A stretch of 64,000 bases of DNA from CAG-177 sp964587915. GTDB taxonomy: Bacteria; Bacillota; Clostridia; Oscillospirales; Acutalibacteraceae. Where the stretch lies: positions 24,931 through 88,930 of the forward strand of contig CAZPMK010000004.1 in NCBI GenBank assembly GCA_964587915.1, in the 5' to 3' direction. This document shows positions 1 through 7,051 of this stretch, piece by piece. Position 1 is the first letter of the stretch. Each line of letters starts with the position of its first letter. The notes under the pieces were generated by a model. It had not been told where the DNA came from, made no database searches, and saw only the letters and a list, made by a program, of their open reading frames with translations. A program made the position numbers and the translations under genes.

Positions 1-2
1 CC

Positions 3-335
3 GCCGAGAAGTACGGTGCCTGCGATACCGTCATTCCCGCAACGGATACGATAGTTGAAAGCGAGGACGGAAACACGATAAGCTCCATTCCCGAGAGGAA
101 GAAAATGTATCAGGGGCAGACTCCGCAATCCTTCAAGCTCAAGGAGCTGGAGCGTGTTCTTTCAAGCCTCACCGAAAATGAAAAGGCTATCCTCACCGAT
201 GCCTGCAAAATATTCTCCATAAAAAATAAGCCCGTCCGCATGGTAGACGGCGAAATTTTCAACATCAAAATAACCTATCCGTATGACCTCAAGGTTGCAA
301 AAACGCTTTTGAAAGGCAAGGACTGCGATGATTAA
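3..335 (+). CDS. TarI/IspD-like cytidylyltransferase, C-terminal part (5' end outside window)
   Basis: Open from the window edge in this frame, giving about 110 C-terminal residues of a nucleotidyltransferase of the IspD/TarI family. The family hallmark QTPQSFK and the following LTDAC segment are visible, as is the terminal pattern NIKIT-P-DLK-A-LL. IspD makes CDP-methylerythritol; TarI makes CDP-ribitol for wall polymers. The overlapping TarJ-like reductase and the downstream CDP-glycerol transferases favour TarI (inference). The stop overlaps the start of the next gene by 8 bases, implying translational coupling. Confidence 0.8.
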   Translation, partial: AEKYGACDTVIPATDTIVESEDGNTISSIPERKKMYQGQTPQSFKLKELERVLSSLTENEKAILTDACKIFSIKNKPVRMVDGEIFNIKITYPYDLKVAKTLLKGKDCDD

Positions 336-1350
336 CGCTGTTTACAGGCTCGTTGCTCCGGGAATGATTGACATTGCCTGCACAGAGCCGGATTTGAAAA
401 ACAATGTACTTCTCCGCCCCGAATATCTTTCCATATGCAAGGCGGATCAGCGATATTATCTCGGCAACAGGAGCCGTGAGGCACTCAAAGCAAAGCTGCC
501 CATGGCACTTATCCACGAATGCGTTGCAAGAGTTATGTTTGACCCGACGGGGCATTTCAACAAGGGCGATTTGGTTGTTCCCGTGCCGAATATCCCCACC
601 GAGCAGGATGACATTATCGCCGAAAATTATCTGACCACAAGCCACTTTTGTTCAAGCGGCTACGACGGCTTTCTGCGTGATTACATTGATATGCCGTATG
701 ACCGCCTTGTTAAGGTGCCCGACGGTCTCGATTTGAGAATAGCATCCTTTACCGAACTTATCAGCGTTGCCGTTCATGCGGTGAGCCGTTTTGAAAGGTT
801 CTCCCATTCACGCAAAAATTCCATAGGCGTATGGGGTGACGGAAACGTAGGCTACATTACCGCCCTGATTTTGAAGGCTCTTTATCCGAATATGAAGCTC
901 TATATTTTCGGCACGGTTTACGAAAAGCTGAATTATTTTGCCTTTGCGGACGGCGTATATCATGTTGACCACATCCCGGAGGGACTTAAAATCGACCACG
1001 GATTTGAGTGTGTCGGCGGTGAAGCATCGAGATTCGCCATATCTCAAATAATCGATATGATAAATCCCGAGGGCAGCATCGGCTTAATGGGTGTCAGCGA
1101 GAGCTTCATTGGAATAAATACCCGAATGGTTCTTGAAAAAGGACTTGTGCTCTTCGGTTCAAGCAGAAGCGGAGCGGCGGATTTTGAACGCACGATGCAA
1201 ATTCTCCGCGACAATCCGAAAATCCCCGCATATCTCGAAAATATCATAGGCAGTGTTGTTGAAATCCATTCGATTCCCGACATTCACGCCGCCTTTTCAC
1301 AGGATATCAGCCGTCATTTCGGCAAAACGGTTCTCAAATGGATGAAGTAA
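328..1350 (+). CDS. TarJ-like ribulose-5-phosphate reductase (zinc-type alcohol dehydrogenase fold)
   Basis: A 340-residue medium-chain dehydrogenase-like protein. TarJ reduces ribulose 5-phosphate to ribitol 5-phosphate with NADPH, feeding TarI. Visible support: the N-terminal half reads like a GroES-type catalytic domain, with the segment CKADQRYY near residue 38 and the zinc-ligand-like HECVARV near residue 64. A Rossmann region follows around residues 165-180 (GVWGDGNVGY). The start ATG at 328 lies inside the preceding cytidylyltransferase gene, with AAGGCAAGG upstream. Length matches TarJ. The TarI-TarJ pairing supports ribitol-phosphate polymer synthesis, but the exact polymer is not proven. 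An unrelated sugar dehydrogenase is the alternative. Confidence 0.75.
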   Translation: MINAVYRLVAPGMIDIACTEPDLKNNVLLRPEYLSICKADQRYYLGNRSREALKAKLPMALIHECVARVMFDPTGHFNKGDLVVPVPNIPTEQDDIIAENYLTTSHFCSSGYDGFLRDYIDMPYDRLVKVPDGLDLRIASFTELISVAVHAVSRFERFSHSRKNSIGVWGDGNVGYITALILKALYPNMKLYIFGTVYEKLNYFAFADGVYHVDHIPEGLKIDHGFECVGGEASRFAISQIIDMINPEGSIGLMGVSESFIGINTRMVLEKGLVLFGSSRSGAADFERTMQILRDNPKIPAYLENIIGSVVEIHSIPDIHAAFSQDISRHFGKTVLKWMK

Positions 1351-1361
1351 GGATGATGAGC

Positions 1362-2624
1362 ATGAAGCTTTCGGTTATCGTTCCCGCATACAATTGCGAA
1401 AAGCTGTTGCCCGAAACGGTCGAATGCCTGCTTTCACAGACTCTCAAGGACATTCAAATAATACTCGTTGATGACGGCTCGACGGATTCAACGGGCAGAG
1501 TTGCCGATTCATATGCCGAGAAGCATTCCTGCATCAAGGTTCTGCACAAGGAAAACGGCGGCGTTTCCTCAGCACGCAACTGCGGAATTGAGCTTGCCGA
1601 GGGTAAATACACCTCTTTTCTCGATGCGGACGATCTTCTTGAAGCGAACGCACTTGAAGAAATGTATAACGCCCTTGAAAGCACAAACAGCGATGTGGCG
1701 ATTTGCCGTCTTGCCCGTTTCGGCTTCGGCGGTACGGAATACAATCCGAATGCGGAGTCGCTTGCAAGGGAAAAGTCAATTGACCCGTTTGATAAACGCT
1801 TGCTTTGGAATTTTCTTATCGGCAATAAATGCTTCCGCACGGAGCTGCTCAAAAGCTCCGGAATAAAATTCCCCGCAACACGCTACAGTGAGGACGGTGC
1901 GTTTTTCATCTCCTTTTGCTGTGCGGTCAAGCCGAAAATAACCGGCGTATATACCGCCACGCAAAAATATCGCCGCCGTGCTCCCGATGAGGGAAAATCC
2001 GTCACGCAAACAATCAATCTGTCACTTTTGACTGATTTTTGCACCTCTTTGCAATTGGTTTACGATGCCGCACGGGTCGCACTCGAAAACGATGAACGCC
2101 GTGTGGATTATTTGCAGGAGATTCTTTATAAGACTTATCACACTCTGCAAAACGAATTTTATCGGCTTCTTTGGGGTGCCGATGATGAATCGCTCGCTTT
2201 CATTTGCTCCAAATGCAAAAAAATTAAAACCGAGATGACCGATTCCACTCTAAAAAGGCTCGAGGACAGCAACCGTGAGCTTGGCACTCCTCTTCCGAGC
2301 AGAAAATCTGCCGCCGAAAATCCGACGGTCAGCATTATTGTTAAAGCTCCCGAGCAGGAATTTCTCCGTTCCCTCTATGCTCAATCAATGCCGCTTTTCG
2401 AGGTCATCGGTGCTAAAAATACAGGCGGCGAATTTTCCGAATTTGAAAATTTCAAGTCAGTGTCAGCCGTTTCCAAAGGCAAAATCAAATTGCATTTTCG
2501 AGGCAAAAAAGAGCTTGACCCGAGACTTTTGCGGGTAACGGTTCTGCTCAAAGAAAAATTTGCTTTTCTCCCCGACGTTGCATTAAAGTATGTCGGTATC
2601 CTGTTCCTGAAGCTGAAAAAATAA
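1362..2624 (+). CDS. GT2 family glycosyltransferase
   Basis: A 420-residue protein beginning MKLSVIVPAYN, the classical start of a GT-A fold family 2 glycosyltransferase. The nucleotide-sugar segment VDDGSTD is near residue 39 and the acceptor/metal motif DADD near residue 92. After about residue 260 the sequence is no longer recognisably catalytic and may be an accessory or acceptor-binding region. In-frame ATGs at 1338, 1353 and 1356 are possible; 1362 is preferred because AAGG at 1349-1352 is then well spaced and the family start is preserved. It follows tarJ with almost no gap, so it is probably a decorating enzyme of the same wall polymer. The donor sugar is unknown. Confidence 0.85.
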   Translation: MKLSVIVPAYNCEKLLPETVECLLSQTLKDIQIILVDDGSTDSTGRVADSYAEKHSCIKVLHKENGGVSSARNCGIELAEGKYTSFLDADDLLEANALEEMYNALESTNSDVAICRLARFGFGGTEYNPNAESLAREKSIDPFDKRLLWNFLIGNKCFRTELLKSSGIKFPATRYSEDGAFFISFCCAVKPKITGVYTATQKYRRRAPDEGKSVTQTINLSLLTDFCTSLQLVYDAARVALENDERRVDYLQEILYKTYHTLQNEFYRLLWGADDESLAFICSKCKKIKTEMTDSTLKRLEDSNRELGTPLPSRKSAAENPTVSIIVKAPEQEFLRSLYAQSMPLFEVIGAKNTGGEFSEFENFKSVSAVSKGKIKLHFRGKKELDPRLLRVTVLLKEKFAFLPDVALKYVGILFLKLKK

Positions 2625-2632
2625 CAATACCG

Positions 2633-3772
2633 GTGATAAATTTGAAAAAGCTCTTTTATTTTCTGTATTCGTTTTTCTTTAAAATTTCCCGCCTGCTCCC
2701 CGTTAAGGAAAGGCGGGTTTGCTTTGTTGCTCCCCACAACGGCGGAGAACACGATTCGCTGAGCGAAATGAAACGCTTTATTGAGAGCAAAGGCGGCTTT
2801 GAGCTTGTTTGCGTCAACGGAAGTGATTTACGTTTCAACCGTGCAAAGCCGATACATTCCCTTTTGCGGGCAATCAGATTTTTTACTGTCGGAGCGAAAA
2901 ATCTTGCAACGGCGAAATTTATTTTTCTCAACGATAATTTTATGCCGATGTCAATGCTCAATTTTTCCGATAAAGCCGTAATAACTCAGCTCTGGCACGC
3001 CGAGGGTGCTTTCAAAAAATTCGGTCTTTCTGCTCCGCTTTCCCCCGATATCCGCGAGCGTGAAAAGCGTTGCTCCGCAAGACTCGACTATGTGATTTGT
3101 TCTTCAAAAAGCGTTGCTCCGATTTACGCCGAGGCATTCGGAGTTCCTCTTGAAAAGGTACTCCCGCTCGGCTCTCCGAGAACCGATATTCTTCTTGAAA
3201 ATAAAAATGTTGAATCTCTGCGTGCCGCATTTGACAAAAATCATCCCGAATGTATCGGCAAAAAGCTCGTTCTGTATGCTCCCACTTTTCGAGATGACCC
3301 CGAATACGACGGCAAGCTGCTTGAAAAAATAGATTCCGATAAATTTTCACGCCGTCTCGGTGCGGATTATTCTCTGCTCGTCAAGCTCCACCCTCAGCTC
3401 AACAGCGGAGCCAACATTGACGGTACGACGGATGTGACGACCGAGGATATCGGTATGCTTACTCAAATCTGTGAATGTGTGATAACGGATTATTCCTCCG
3501 TTTGCATGGATTTTTCGCTTTTGATGAAGCCTTGCATTTTCTTCGCTTTTGACCTTGAGGAATACGAAAAGGAGCGTTCGTTTTATTTTGATTACGAAAG
3601 CTACATACCCGGTCCGCTTGTTCGCACCTTTGCCGAGGTTATCGACGAAACAGAAAAACCCCGAAGCGACAAAGCCGAGCTGTGCCGATTCAGGGATTTC
3701 AACTTTGATTATATTGATTGCGGCAGCCGACAGAGAATATTCGACGCCGTTATTTCAGCCAACTTGAAATGA
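2633..3772 (+). CDS. CDP-glycerol/CDP-ribitol glycerophosphotransferase family protein (TagB/TarF/TarL type)
   Basis: A 379-residue member of the CDP-glycerol:polyglycerophosphate glycerophosphotransferase family, peripheral membrane enzymes that transfer polyol phosphate units to a lipid-linked wall polymer. Visible motifs in order: QLWHAEGAFKKFG (residues about 120-132), GSPRTD (about 182), YAPTFRDD (about 216), KLHPQ (about 251), ITDYSSV (about 284), and FYFDYE...PGPLV near 325. The N-terminus has a hydrophobic/basic stretch for membrane association. It lies 8 bp after the GT2 gene. Its last 23 bases overlap the 3' end of the convergent paralogue on the other strand. Whether it primes or polymerises cannot be told from sequence. 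Confidence 0.88.
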   Translation: MINLKKLFYFLYSFFFKISRLLPVKERRVCFVAPHNGGEHDSLSEMKRFIESKGGFELVCVNGSDLRFNRAKPIHSLLRAIRFFTVGAKNLATAKFIFLNDNFMPMSMLNFSDKAVITQLWHAEGAFKKFGLSAPLSPDIREREKRCSARLDYVICSSKSVAPIYAEAFGVPLEKVLPLGSPRTDILLENKNVESLRAAFDKNHPECIGKKLVLYAPTFRDDPEYDGKLLEKIDSDKFSRRLGADYSLLVKLHPQLNSGANIDGTTDVTTEDIGMLTQICECVITDYSSVCMDFSLLMKPCIFFAFDLEEYEKERSFYFDYESYIPGPLVRTFAEVIDETEKPRSDKAELCRFRDFNFDYIDCGSRQRIFDAVISANLK

Positions 3773-4868
3773 GTGCGGCAACACGCTCTGCGGCGTGACC
3801 GTCACACGCTCCCATCTGCCCGTTTCTGAAGCTCTCGAGCCGTTCAACGGGCGGATTGCTTTTTGTCCGTCTGACCGCTTGCAAAAGGAATTGTGAATCC
3901 GTTACCAATTCCCCGGGAAGTCCGTCGGGAAAATCAAGATAAAATCCTCTCTCATATTTCTCACGGTCGGGGCAATAGAAAACCGTCGGAACATTCAGCA
4001 GGCAGGCATCGTATATGACCGAGGAATAATCGGTAATCAGCACGTCACAAGCCGCAGTAAGCTCGAGGGTAGACTCATTCGACAGGTCAAATATATTCGC
4101 ATATTTTCCGCAAAGCAGCTCATAATTCATCAGCGGATGACGGCGAATGACGAATATCTCGTTCTCGCCGAGCGTTGCACTGAGCTTTTCAAAATCAATT
4201 TTCGGGTCGTATTCGGTCTGCTTGCCGTTTTCTTCTCGGAAGGTCGGGCAATACAGATAAACGGTTTTTCCGCAAAATTCGGGATGTCTTTCAAGAACGG
4301 CACCACGCATGGCATCGGCATTTTTCAGCAGGGCATCTGTTCTCGGCAAGCCGAGCGGCAGACAAATATCCTCGCTCACTCCGAACGCCCCCGCAAAGGG
4401 CTTGCGGCAGCTCTCTCCCGTAACAACAACGGCGGAATACTGCGAATGCGTTGCGATTTCCTCTTGAGTTGTCAGGCGTGACGGTGCATCAAGTCCGAAT
4501 TTTTTGAAAGAACCGCAGGCGTGCCAAATCTGGATAACCCGCTGTTTGGGTCTGAGCTTTACCGCTCGCAGATATCGCACATAGTCATCCGTCACGATAA
4601 CCCTGCTTGTAAGCAGATAATAATACGCAAGCGGCTTGATTTTTTCGGGATGCGGGAGCATATGTGCAAAAACCGCCTTTTTGCAGTCAAGGGCATCGTA
4701 AACGGCTTTGCTGTTGTCGAGCAGCTTGCCGTTTGCACGAATCGTATAGAATAACACACGGTTTTTCAGCGGCAAGAGCTTGCAAAACGCGCGCCAAAGG
4801 CGGTTGAGTCTGTTCAACAAGGCTCTGCGTACCCTTGGGGAGAGTATTTTTTTCAGCAGTCTTTTCAT
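3750..4868 (-). CDS. CDP-glycerol glycerophosphotransferase family protein (second paralogue)
   Basis: A 372-residue paralogue of the gene ending at 3772, on the opposite strand. The same motif series is present: QIWHACGSFKKFG, GLPRTD, YCPTFREE, RRHPL, ITDYSSV and FYLDFPDGLPGELV. The N-terminus is strongly basic (MKRLLKKILSPRVRR), fitting a membrane-surface enzyme. It has its own promoter at 4903-4931, so it is a separate transcription unit. The two genes converge and overlap by 23 bp at their 3' ends. The pair could be primase and polymerase of one polymer, or act on two polyols. Confidence 0.88.
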   Translation of the reverse strand: MKRLLKKILSPRVRRALLNRLNRLWRAFCKLLPLKNRVLFYTIRANGKLLDNSKAVYDALDCKKAVFAHMLPHPEKIKPLAYYYLLTSRVIVTDDYVRYLRAVKLRPKQRVIQIWHACGSFKKFGLDAPSRLTTQEEIATHSQYSAVVVTGESCRKPFAGAFGVSEDICLPLGLPRTDALLKNADAMRGAVLERHPEFCGKTVYLYCPTFREENGKQTEYDPKIDFEKLSATLGENEIFVIRRHPLMNYELLCGKYANIFDLSNESTLELTAACDVLITDYSSVIYDACLLNVPTVFYCPDREKYERGFYLDFPDGLPGELVTDSQFLLQAVRRTKSNPPVERLESFRNGQMGACDGHAAERVAALISSWLK

Positions 4869-4902
4869 GCACTCACTCCGAATTGATTATATAATGTAAT
4901 AT

Positions 4903-4931
4903 ATTATAGCATACTCGCCTGTGTATGACAA
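4903..4931 (-). promoter_or_regulatory. Promoter of the minus-strand glycerophosphotransferase
   Basis: Read on the minus strand, TTGTCA (4926-4931) and TATAAT (4903-4908) are separated by 17 bp. They lie 35 bp upstream of the start codon at 4868. Confidence 0.7.
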
Positions 4932-4990
4932 TATTTTTCGGCAGATTACACCCGACGGCGGAAAAATTTAAAATTTTTTTGTTTTGGGTG

Positions 4991-5018
4991 TTGACTTTTT
5001 GATTTAATTGTGTATAAT
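4991..5018 (+). promoter_or_regulatory. Promoter of tRNA-Gln
   Basis: TTGACT at 4991-4996 and TATAAT at 5013-5018 with a 16-bp spacer, 33 bp before the tRNA. Confidence 0.7.
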
Positions 5019-5050
5019 ATATACCCGTAGCCCATATTATCGAGTTACAT

Positions 5051-5124
5051 TGGGGAATAGTGTAACGGTAGCACGACAGACTCTGACTCTGTTTGTTGGG
5101 GTTCGAATCCCTATTCCCCAGCCA
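5051..5124 (+). tRNA. tRNA-Gln (anticodon CTG)
   Basis: The full cloverleaf can be folded by eye. The acceptor stem TGGGGAA pairs with TTCCCCA. The anticodon stem ACAGA/TCTGT encloses the loop CTCTGAC with anticodon CTG at 5083-5085. The T-loop is TTCGAAT, the discriminator is G, and CCA (5122-5124) is genomically encoded. The U1-A72 pair is typical of glutamine tRNAs. Confidence 0.93.
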
Positions 5125-5125
5125 A

Positions 5126-5158
5126 GAAAAAAGCACTTGCGAAAGCAAGTGCTTTTTT
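5126..5158 (+). terminator. Rho-independent terminator after tRNA-Gln
   Basis: A perfect 10-bp stem AAGCACTTGC / GCAAGTGCTT (5131-5140 and 5145-5154) with a GAAA tetraloop, followed by a T run. An A run precedes it, so it could work in both directions. Confidence 0.9.
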
Positions 5159-5160
5159 CA

Positions 5161-5345
5161 ACTAAATCCGCCGTTGACGGGAGAGAGGATGAATTTAATT
5201 TCATCTGCGAAGCAGAGTTCATCCGAGTTTTACTTGGATTTCACCGACATAGTCGATTCCATTAAAAATAATCTTCAAAACTATATGCAATGTTTTCGAC
5301 GAAAGTTAAGCCGATACTAACGGCATTTAAGAGACTTGTTACGTT
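5161..5345. repeat. Spacer between the tRNAs with small palindromes, possible decayed repeat
   Basis: No gene is seen. The stretch holds stacked short inverted repeats, for example GATGAATTTAATTTCATC at 5188-5205 and TCTGCGAAGCAGA immediately after it. The arrangement resembles interspersed palindromic repeats of gut Firmicutes, but family membership is a guess. Confidence 0.35.
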
Positions 5346-5354
5346 CTCTTTCGC

Positions 5355-5383
5355 TTGACTTTTTTGCAATTATGATGTATAGT
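5355..5383 (+). promoter_or_regulatory. Promoter of tRNA-Arg
   Basis: TTGACT at 5355-5360 and TATAGT at 5378-5383, separated by 17 bp, 14 bp before the tRNA. Confidence 0.7.
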
Positions 5384-5397
5384 AAATCACGATATTT

Positions 5398-5474
5398 CCG
5401 CTCGTGGCGCAGTTGGATAACGCAGCAGATTCCGATTCTGAAGAACGGGGGTTCGAATCCCTTCGAGCGGGCCA
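5398..5474 (+). tRNA. tRNA-Arg (anticodon CCG)
   Basis: The acceptor stem CCGCTCG pairs with CGAGCGG. The anticodon loop TTCCGAT gives anticodon CCG at 5432-5434, with one mismatch at the base of the anticodon stem. The T-loop is TTCGAAT, the discriminator is G and CCA is encoded at 5472-5474. It borders the accessory islet that follows, so it may have served as an integration target (inference). Confidence 0.9.
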
Positions 5475-5484
5475 TAAATCAAAT

Positions 5485-5525
5485 GCCTTGAAATCGTTGA
5501 TAAATAACGGTTTCGAGGCTTTTTG
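5485..5525 (+). terminator. Terminator after tRNA-Arg
   Basis: A 14-bp stem (GCCTTGAAATCGTT with AACGGTTTCGAGGC, including G-U pairs) around a short loop, followed by TTTTTG. Confidence 0.8.
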
Positions 5526-5589
5526 TTATTAAGTGATTTTGCTTAAAAATTCCGTGAAATTAAGCTGAAATAGCTAAAAAACATAAAAA

Positions 5590-5781
5590 ATGCAAGTCAA
5601 ATGCAAGTCAGAAACGGTAAAAGAACTACGCATTGTTTCGGGAATGTCTCTCAAGCAATTCAGCGACTATTTCGGTATTCCTTACCGAACCGTTCAAAAT
5701 TGGGATGCCGAAATCAGAAATTGCCCCGACTATCTTGTTGAGCTTATGATTTACAAGTTGAATTCCGAGGGCATCATATGA
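5590..5781 (+). CDS. Mini helix-turn-helix protein, copy 1 (altered 5' end)
   Basis: A 63-residue protein with a small XRE-like helix-turn-helix core: LKQFSDYFGIPYRTVQNW. From base 5614 on it is identical to the copy at 6211-6381. Its N-terminus is not: here the frame runs back into two tandem copies of TGCAAGTCA and starts at an ATG without a clear ribosome binding site. It is therefore probably a duplicated or recombined copy that lost its native start. Small proteins of this type accompany mobile elements in Clostridia. No function can be given beyond likely DNA binding. Expression is doubtful. Confidence 0.5.
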   Translation: MQVKCKSETVKELRIVSGMSLKQFSDYFGIPYRTVQNWDAEIRNCPDYLVELMIYKLNSEGII

Positions 5782-5797
5782 AAAATCGGGAGCTGCG
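5614..5797 (+). repeat. Direct repeat, copy 1 (184 bp, identical to 6214-6397)
   Basis: Base-by-base comparison shows identity with 6214-6397 at an offset of exactly 600 bp. The repeat holds the HTH reading frame, its stop, and the left half of the terminator hairpin. Identity ends at a one-base indel inside the hairpin loop. Confidence 0.95.
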
Positions 5798-5819
5798 GTG
5801 TGCGGCTCCCATCTTTTTT
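5788..5819 (+). terminator. Terminator after HTH copy 1
   Basis: Stem GGGAGC / GCTCCC with an 11-base loop followed by ATCTTTTTT. The second copy at about 6388-6409 has the hairpin but no T run. Confidence 0.75.
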
Positions 5820-5861
5820 ACCGTTTCCCATAAAAAATAATGAAAATTTTTCAAAAAAGGC

Positions 5862-5890
5862 TTGACTTTTGTACCCATTGGGTGTATGAC
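5862..5890 (+). promoter_or_regulatory. Promoter with palindromic operator in the spacer
   Basis: TTGACT (5862-5867) and TATGAC (5885-5890) are 17 bp apart. The palindrome ACCCATTGGGT (5873-5883) occupies most of the spacer, an ideal position for a repressor to block RNA polymerase. It drives the 38-aa peptide gene. A regulator from the same islet, such as the mini HTH protein, is the obvious candidate (inference). Confidence 0.75.
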
Positions 5891-5922
5891 ATAGACACAG
5901 GTTAAGGAAAGGAGGTCAAACA

Positions 5923-6039
5923 ATGGCTGACCAAAAGAAAAAGTCAACCAAGCTGAAAATCTCGGAGATTTTACTTAACGGCTTGATTGACTTAATCGTC
6001 GGAACGCTGCTCATCATGATAAGTAAACTTATCGACTAA
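5923..6039 (+). CDS. 38-residue single-pass membrane peptide
   Basis: The reading frame starts MADQKKKSTKLK and ends LLIMISKLID, so a lysine-rich N-terminus is followed by one hydrophobic helix of about 20 residues. It has the strongest ribosome binding site in the area (AAAGGAGGT, 5908-5916) and a good promoter with an operator, so it is very likely expressed. Basic, one-helix peptides of this size include type I toxin and holin-like toxins, but I do not recognise this one as a named family. It lies between the two HTH copies in a mobile-looking islet. Confidence 0.65.
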   Translation: MADQKKKSTKLKISEILLNGLIDLIVGTLLIMISKLID

Positions 6040-6045
6040 GCGGCG

Positions 6046-6079
6046 GGTGCGGGGGAAGAGGCAAGCTTCCCCCTGCACC
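6046..6079 (+). terminator. Strong hairpin after the 38-aa peptide
   Basis: A 13-bp GC-rich stem (GGTGCGGGGGAAG with CTTCCCCCTGCACC, one bulge) around loop AGGCAAG. There is no T run, so it may be a processed or stabilising 3' structure rather than a classical terminator. Confidence 0.55.
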
Positions 6080-6118
6080 TCAATTCTACAACTAAAATCA
6101 GCTGTTGTCAACACTAAA

Positions 6119-6211
6119 ATGAAAACTTTCATCTTCGCTCTGGGAATATTTTTCGTCTGCTTCGGATTTTCCAAGGTGCTTCTATGGTTTAAAAACAGGG
6201 GGGATTTTTAA
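6119..6211 (+). CDS. 30-residue hydrophobic peptide coupled to HTH copy 2
   Basis: The frame begins MKTFIFALGIFF and ends KNRGDF: a single hydrophobic helix with a short positive tail. Its TAA stop overlaps the ATG of the next gene (TAATG at 6209-6213), a classic coupling arrangement. No clear ribosome binding site is seen before it, which lowers confidence. If translated it would insert in the membrane. I do not recognise a family. Confidence 0.45.
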   Translation: MKTFIFALGIFFVCFGFSKVLLWFKNRGDF

Positions 6212-6381
6212 TGACGGTAAAAGAACTACGCATTGTTTCGGGAATGTCTCTCAAGCAATTCAGCGACTATTTCGGTATTCCTTACCGAACCGTTCAAAAT
6301 TGGGATGCCGAAATCAGAAATTGCCCCGACTATCTTGTTGAGCTTATGATTTACAAGTTGAATTCCGAGGGCATCATATGA
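6211..6381 (+). CDS. Mini helix-turn-helix protein, copy 2 (intact)
   Basis: A 56-residue protein starting MTVKELRIVSG, with a small XRE-like helix-turn-helix (LKQFSDYFGIPYRTVQNW). This copy has a proper ATG and a G-rich ribosome binding site (GGGGGGAT, 6198-6205), so it is probably the parental form of the 184-bp duplication. It is translationally coupled to the 30-aa peptide upstream. It may repress the promoter at 5862-5890, which carries a palindrome; this is inference. Confidence 0.65.
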   Translation: MTVKELRIVSGMSLKQFSDYFGIPYRTVQNWDAEIRNCPDYLVELMIYKLNSEGII

Positions 6382-6397
6382 AAAATCGGGAGCTGCG
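6214..6397 (+). repeat. Direct repeat, copy 2 (184 bp)
   Basis: Identical to 5614-5797. Both copies are complete for the C-terminal 55 codons. The lack of any substitution implies a recent duplication or ongoing gene conversion. Confidence 0.95.
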
Positions 6398-6430
6398 TGT
6401 GCGGCTCCCGTTAGCTTTGCTGTTGTGTTG

Positions 6431-6523
6431 TTATCCCCAGAGACTTATGCCGACAAGGGAGAGGATGTGTTCAAGCGGAATGAGAACGTACAGCAGTCCT
6501 GCCGAAATTAAAAAATGAAGCAT
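6431..6523 (-). CDS. 30-residue hydrophobic peptide downstream of lysin remnant
   Basis: Reads MLHFLISAGLLYV...GISLWG, almost entirely hydrophobic. The start at 6523 is supported by AAAGGGG six bases upstream on the minus strand. It directly follows the SH3b fragment on the same strand, an order reminiscent of phage lysis cassettes where a small membrane protein accompanies the endolysin. That relation is inference; the peptide is not a recognised holin. Confidence 0.5.
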   Translation of the reverse strand: MLHFLISAGLLYVLIPLEHILSLVGISLWG

Positions 6524-6564
6524 TTTGACCCCTTTCTGCCGCCGTCGTTTTTCCTCGGCGTTTT

Positions 6565-6852
6565 TTATGCTTTTTTCAAATAATTCATACAAACCCAACC
6601 GCTCGGGCACTTGCCCCATGCCGTCCCGCCGACTTGTTTAATCTGCGAAATGGTGAGCTTAACGCCTTTCGGAAAGTGGTCGGGGCATGACGGGTCGAGC
6701 TTCTTTACCTGTGATTTTGCGTTTATTGTGAATTGCGAAAAATAAATGCGGTTGAAGTTCGTTCCTGCTCCTGCTCTGACGTTAACATCAGCCGTCACGT
6801 CATTTGTTACACACTTATATATTTCAATATCAATTTTACCAATGCTATGCAC
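6565..6852 (-). pseudogene. SH3b cell-wall-binding domain, C-terminal remnant of a lysin/amidase
   Basis: About 95 residues with the bacterial SH3 signature: VTADVNVRAGAGTNFNRI, then QVGGTAWGKCPSGWVCMNYL. Such domains end phage and host peptidoglycan hydrolases and bind the wall. The catalytic N-terminal domain is missing. The only start is a GTG at 6852 without a good ribosome binding site, and the frame stays open further upstream to about 6921, as expected for a truncated gene. It is AT-richer than its neighbours, which fits phage or mobile-element origin. Confidence 0.65.
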
Positions 6853-6970
6853 ACTATCAATTGCCGTTTCATCTTTCTTTAAAATTATTATATCACTTTC
6901 TGCGGTGTTGTTAATTTCTTTTTAAGATTTTACCACGCTCATTCCATCCTCAAAAGTGTTGAAAAAAGCA

Positions 6971-6999
6971 TTGAGATTTACGGCGGTATGTGGTATAAT
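6971..6999 (+). promoter_or_regulatory. Promoter of the YibE/F gene
   Basis: TTGAGA (6971-6976) and a perfect TATAAT (6994-6999) with 17-bp spacing. It excludes the in-frame ATG at 6956 as the start. Confidence 0.75.
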
Positions 7000-7051
7000 A
7001 GCTTGTAGTATAACTATATATTCGATATTATGGTTCGGGAGGCGGCAGCAT

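Noticed and set aside
5923..6211. Calling the small peptides a type I toxin-antitoxin system
   Set aside because: No antisense RNA promoter could be recognised and the peptides match no toxin family I know; kept as a lead only.
6956..7051. Longer N-terminus for the YibE/F protein starting at 6956
   Set aside because: A promoter with perfect TATAAT lies at 6971-6999 and GGGAGG precedes the ATG at 7052.
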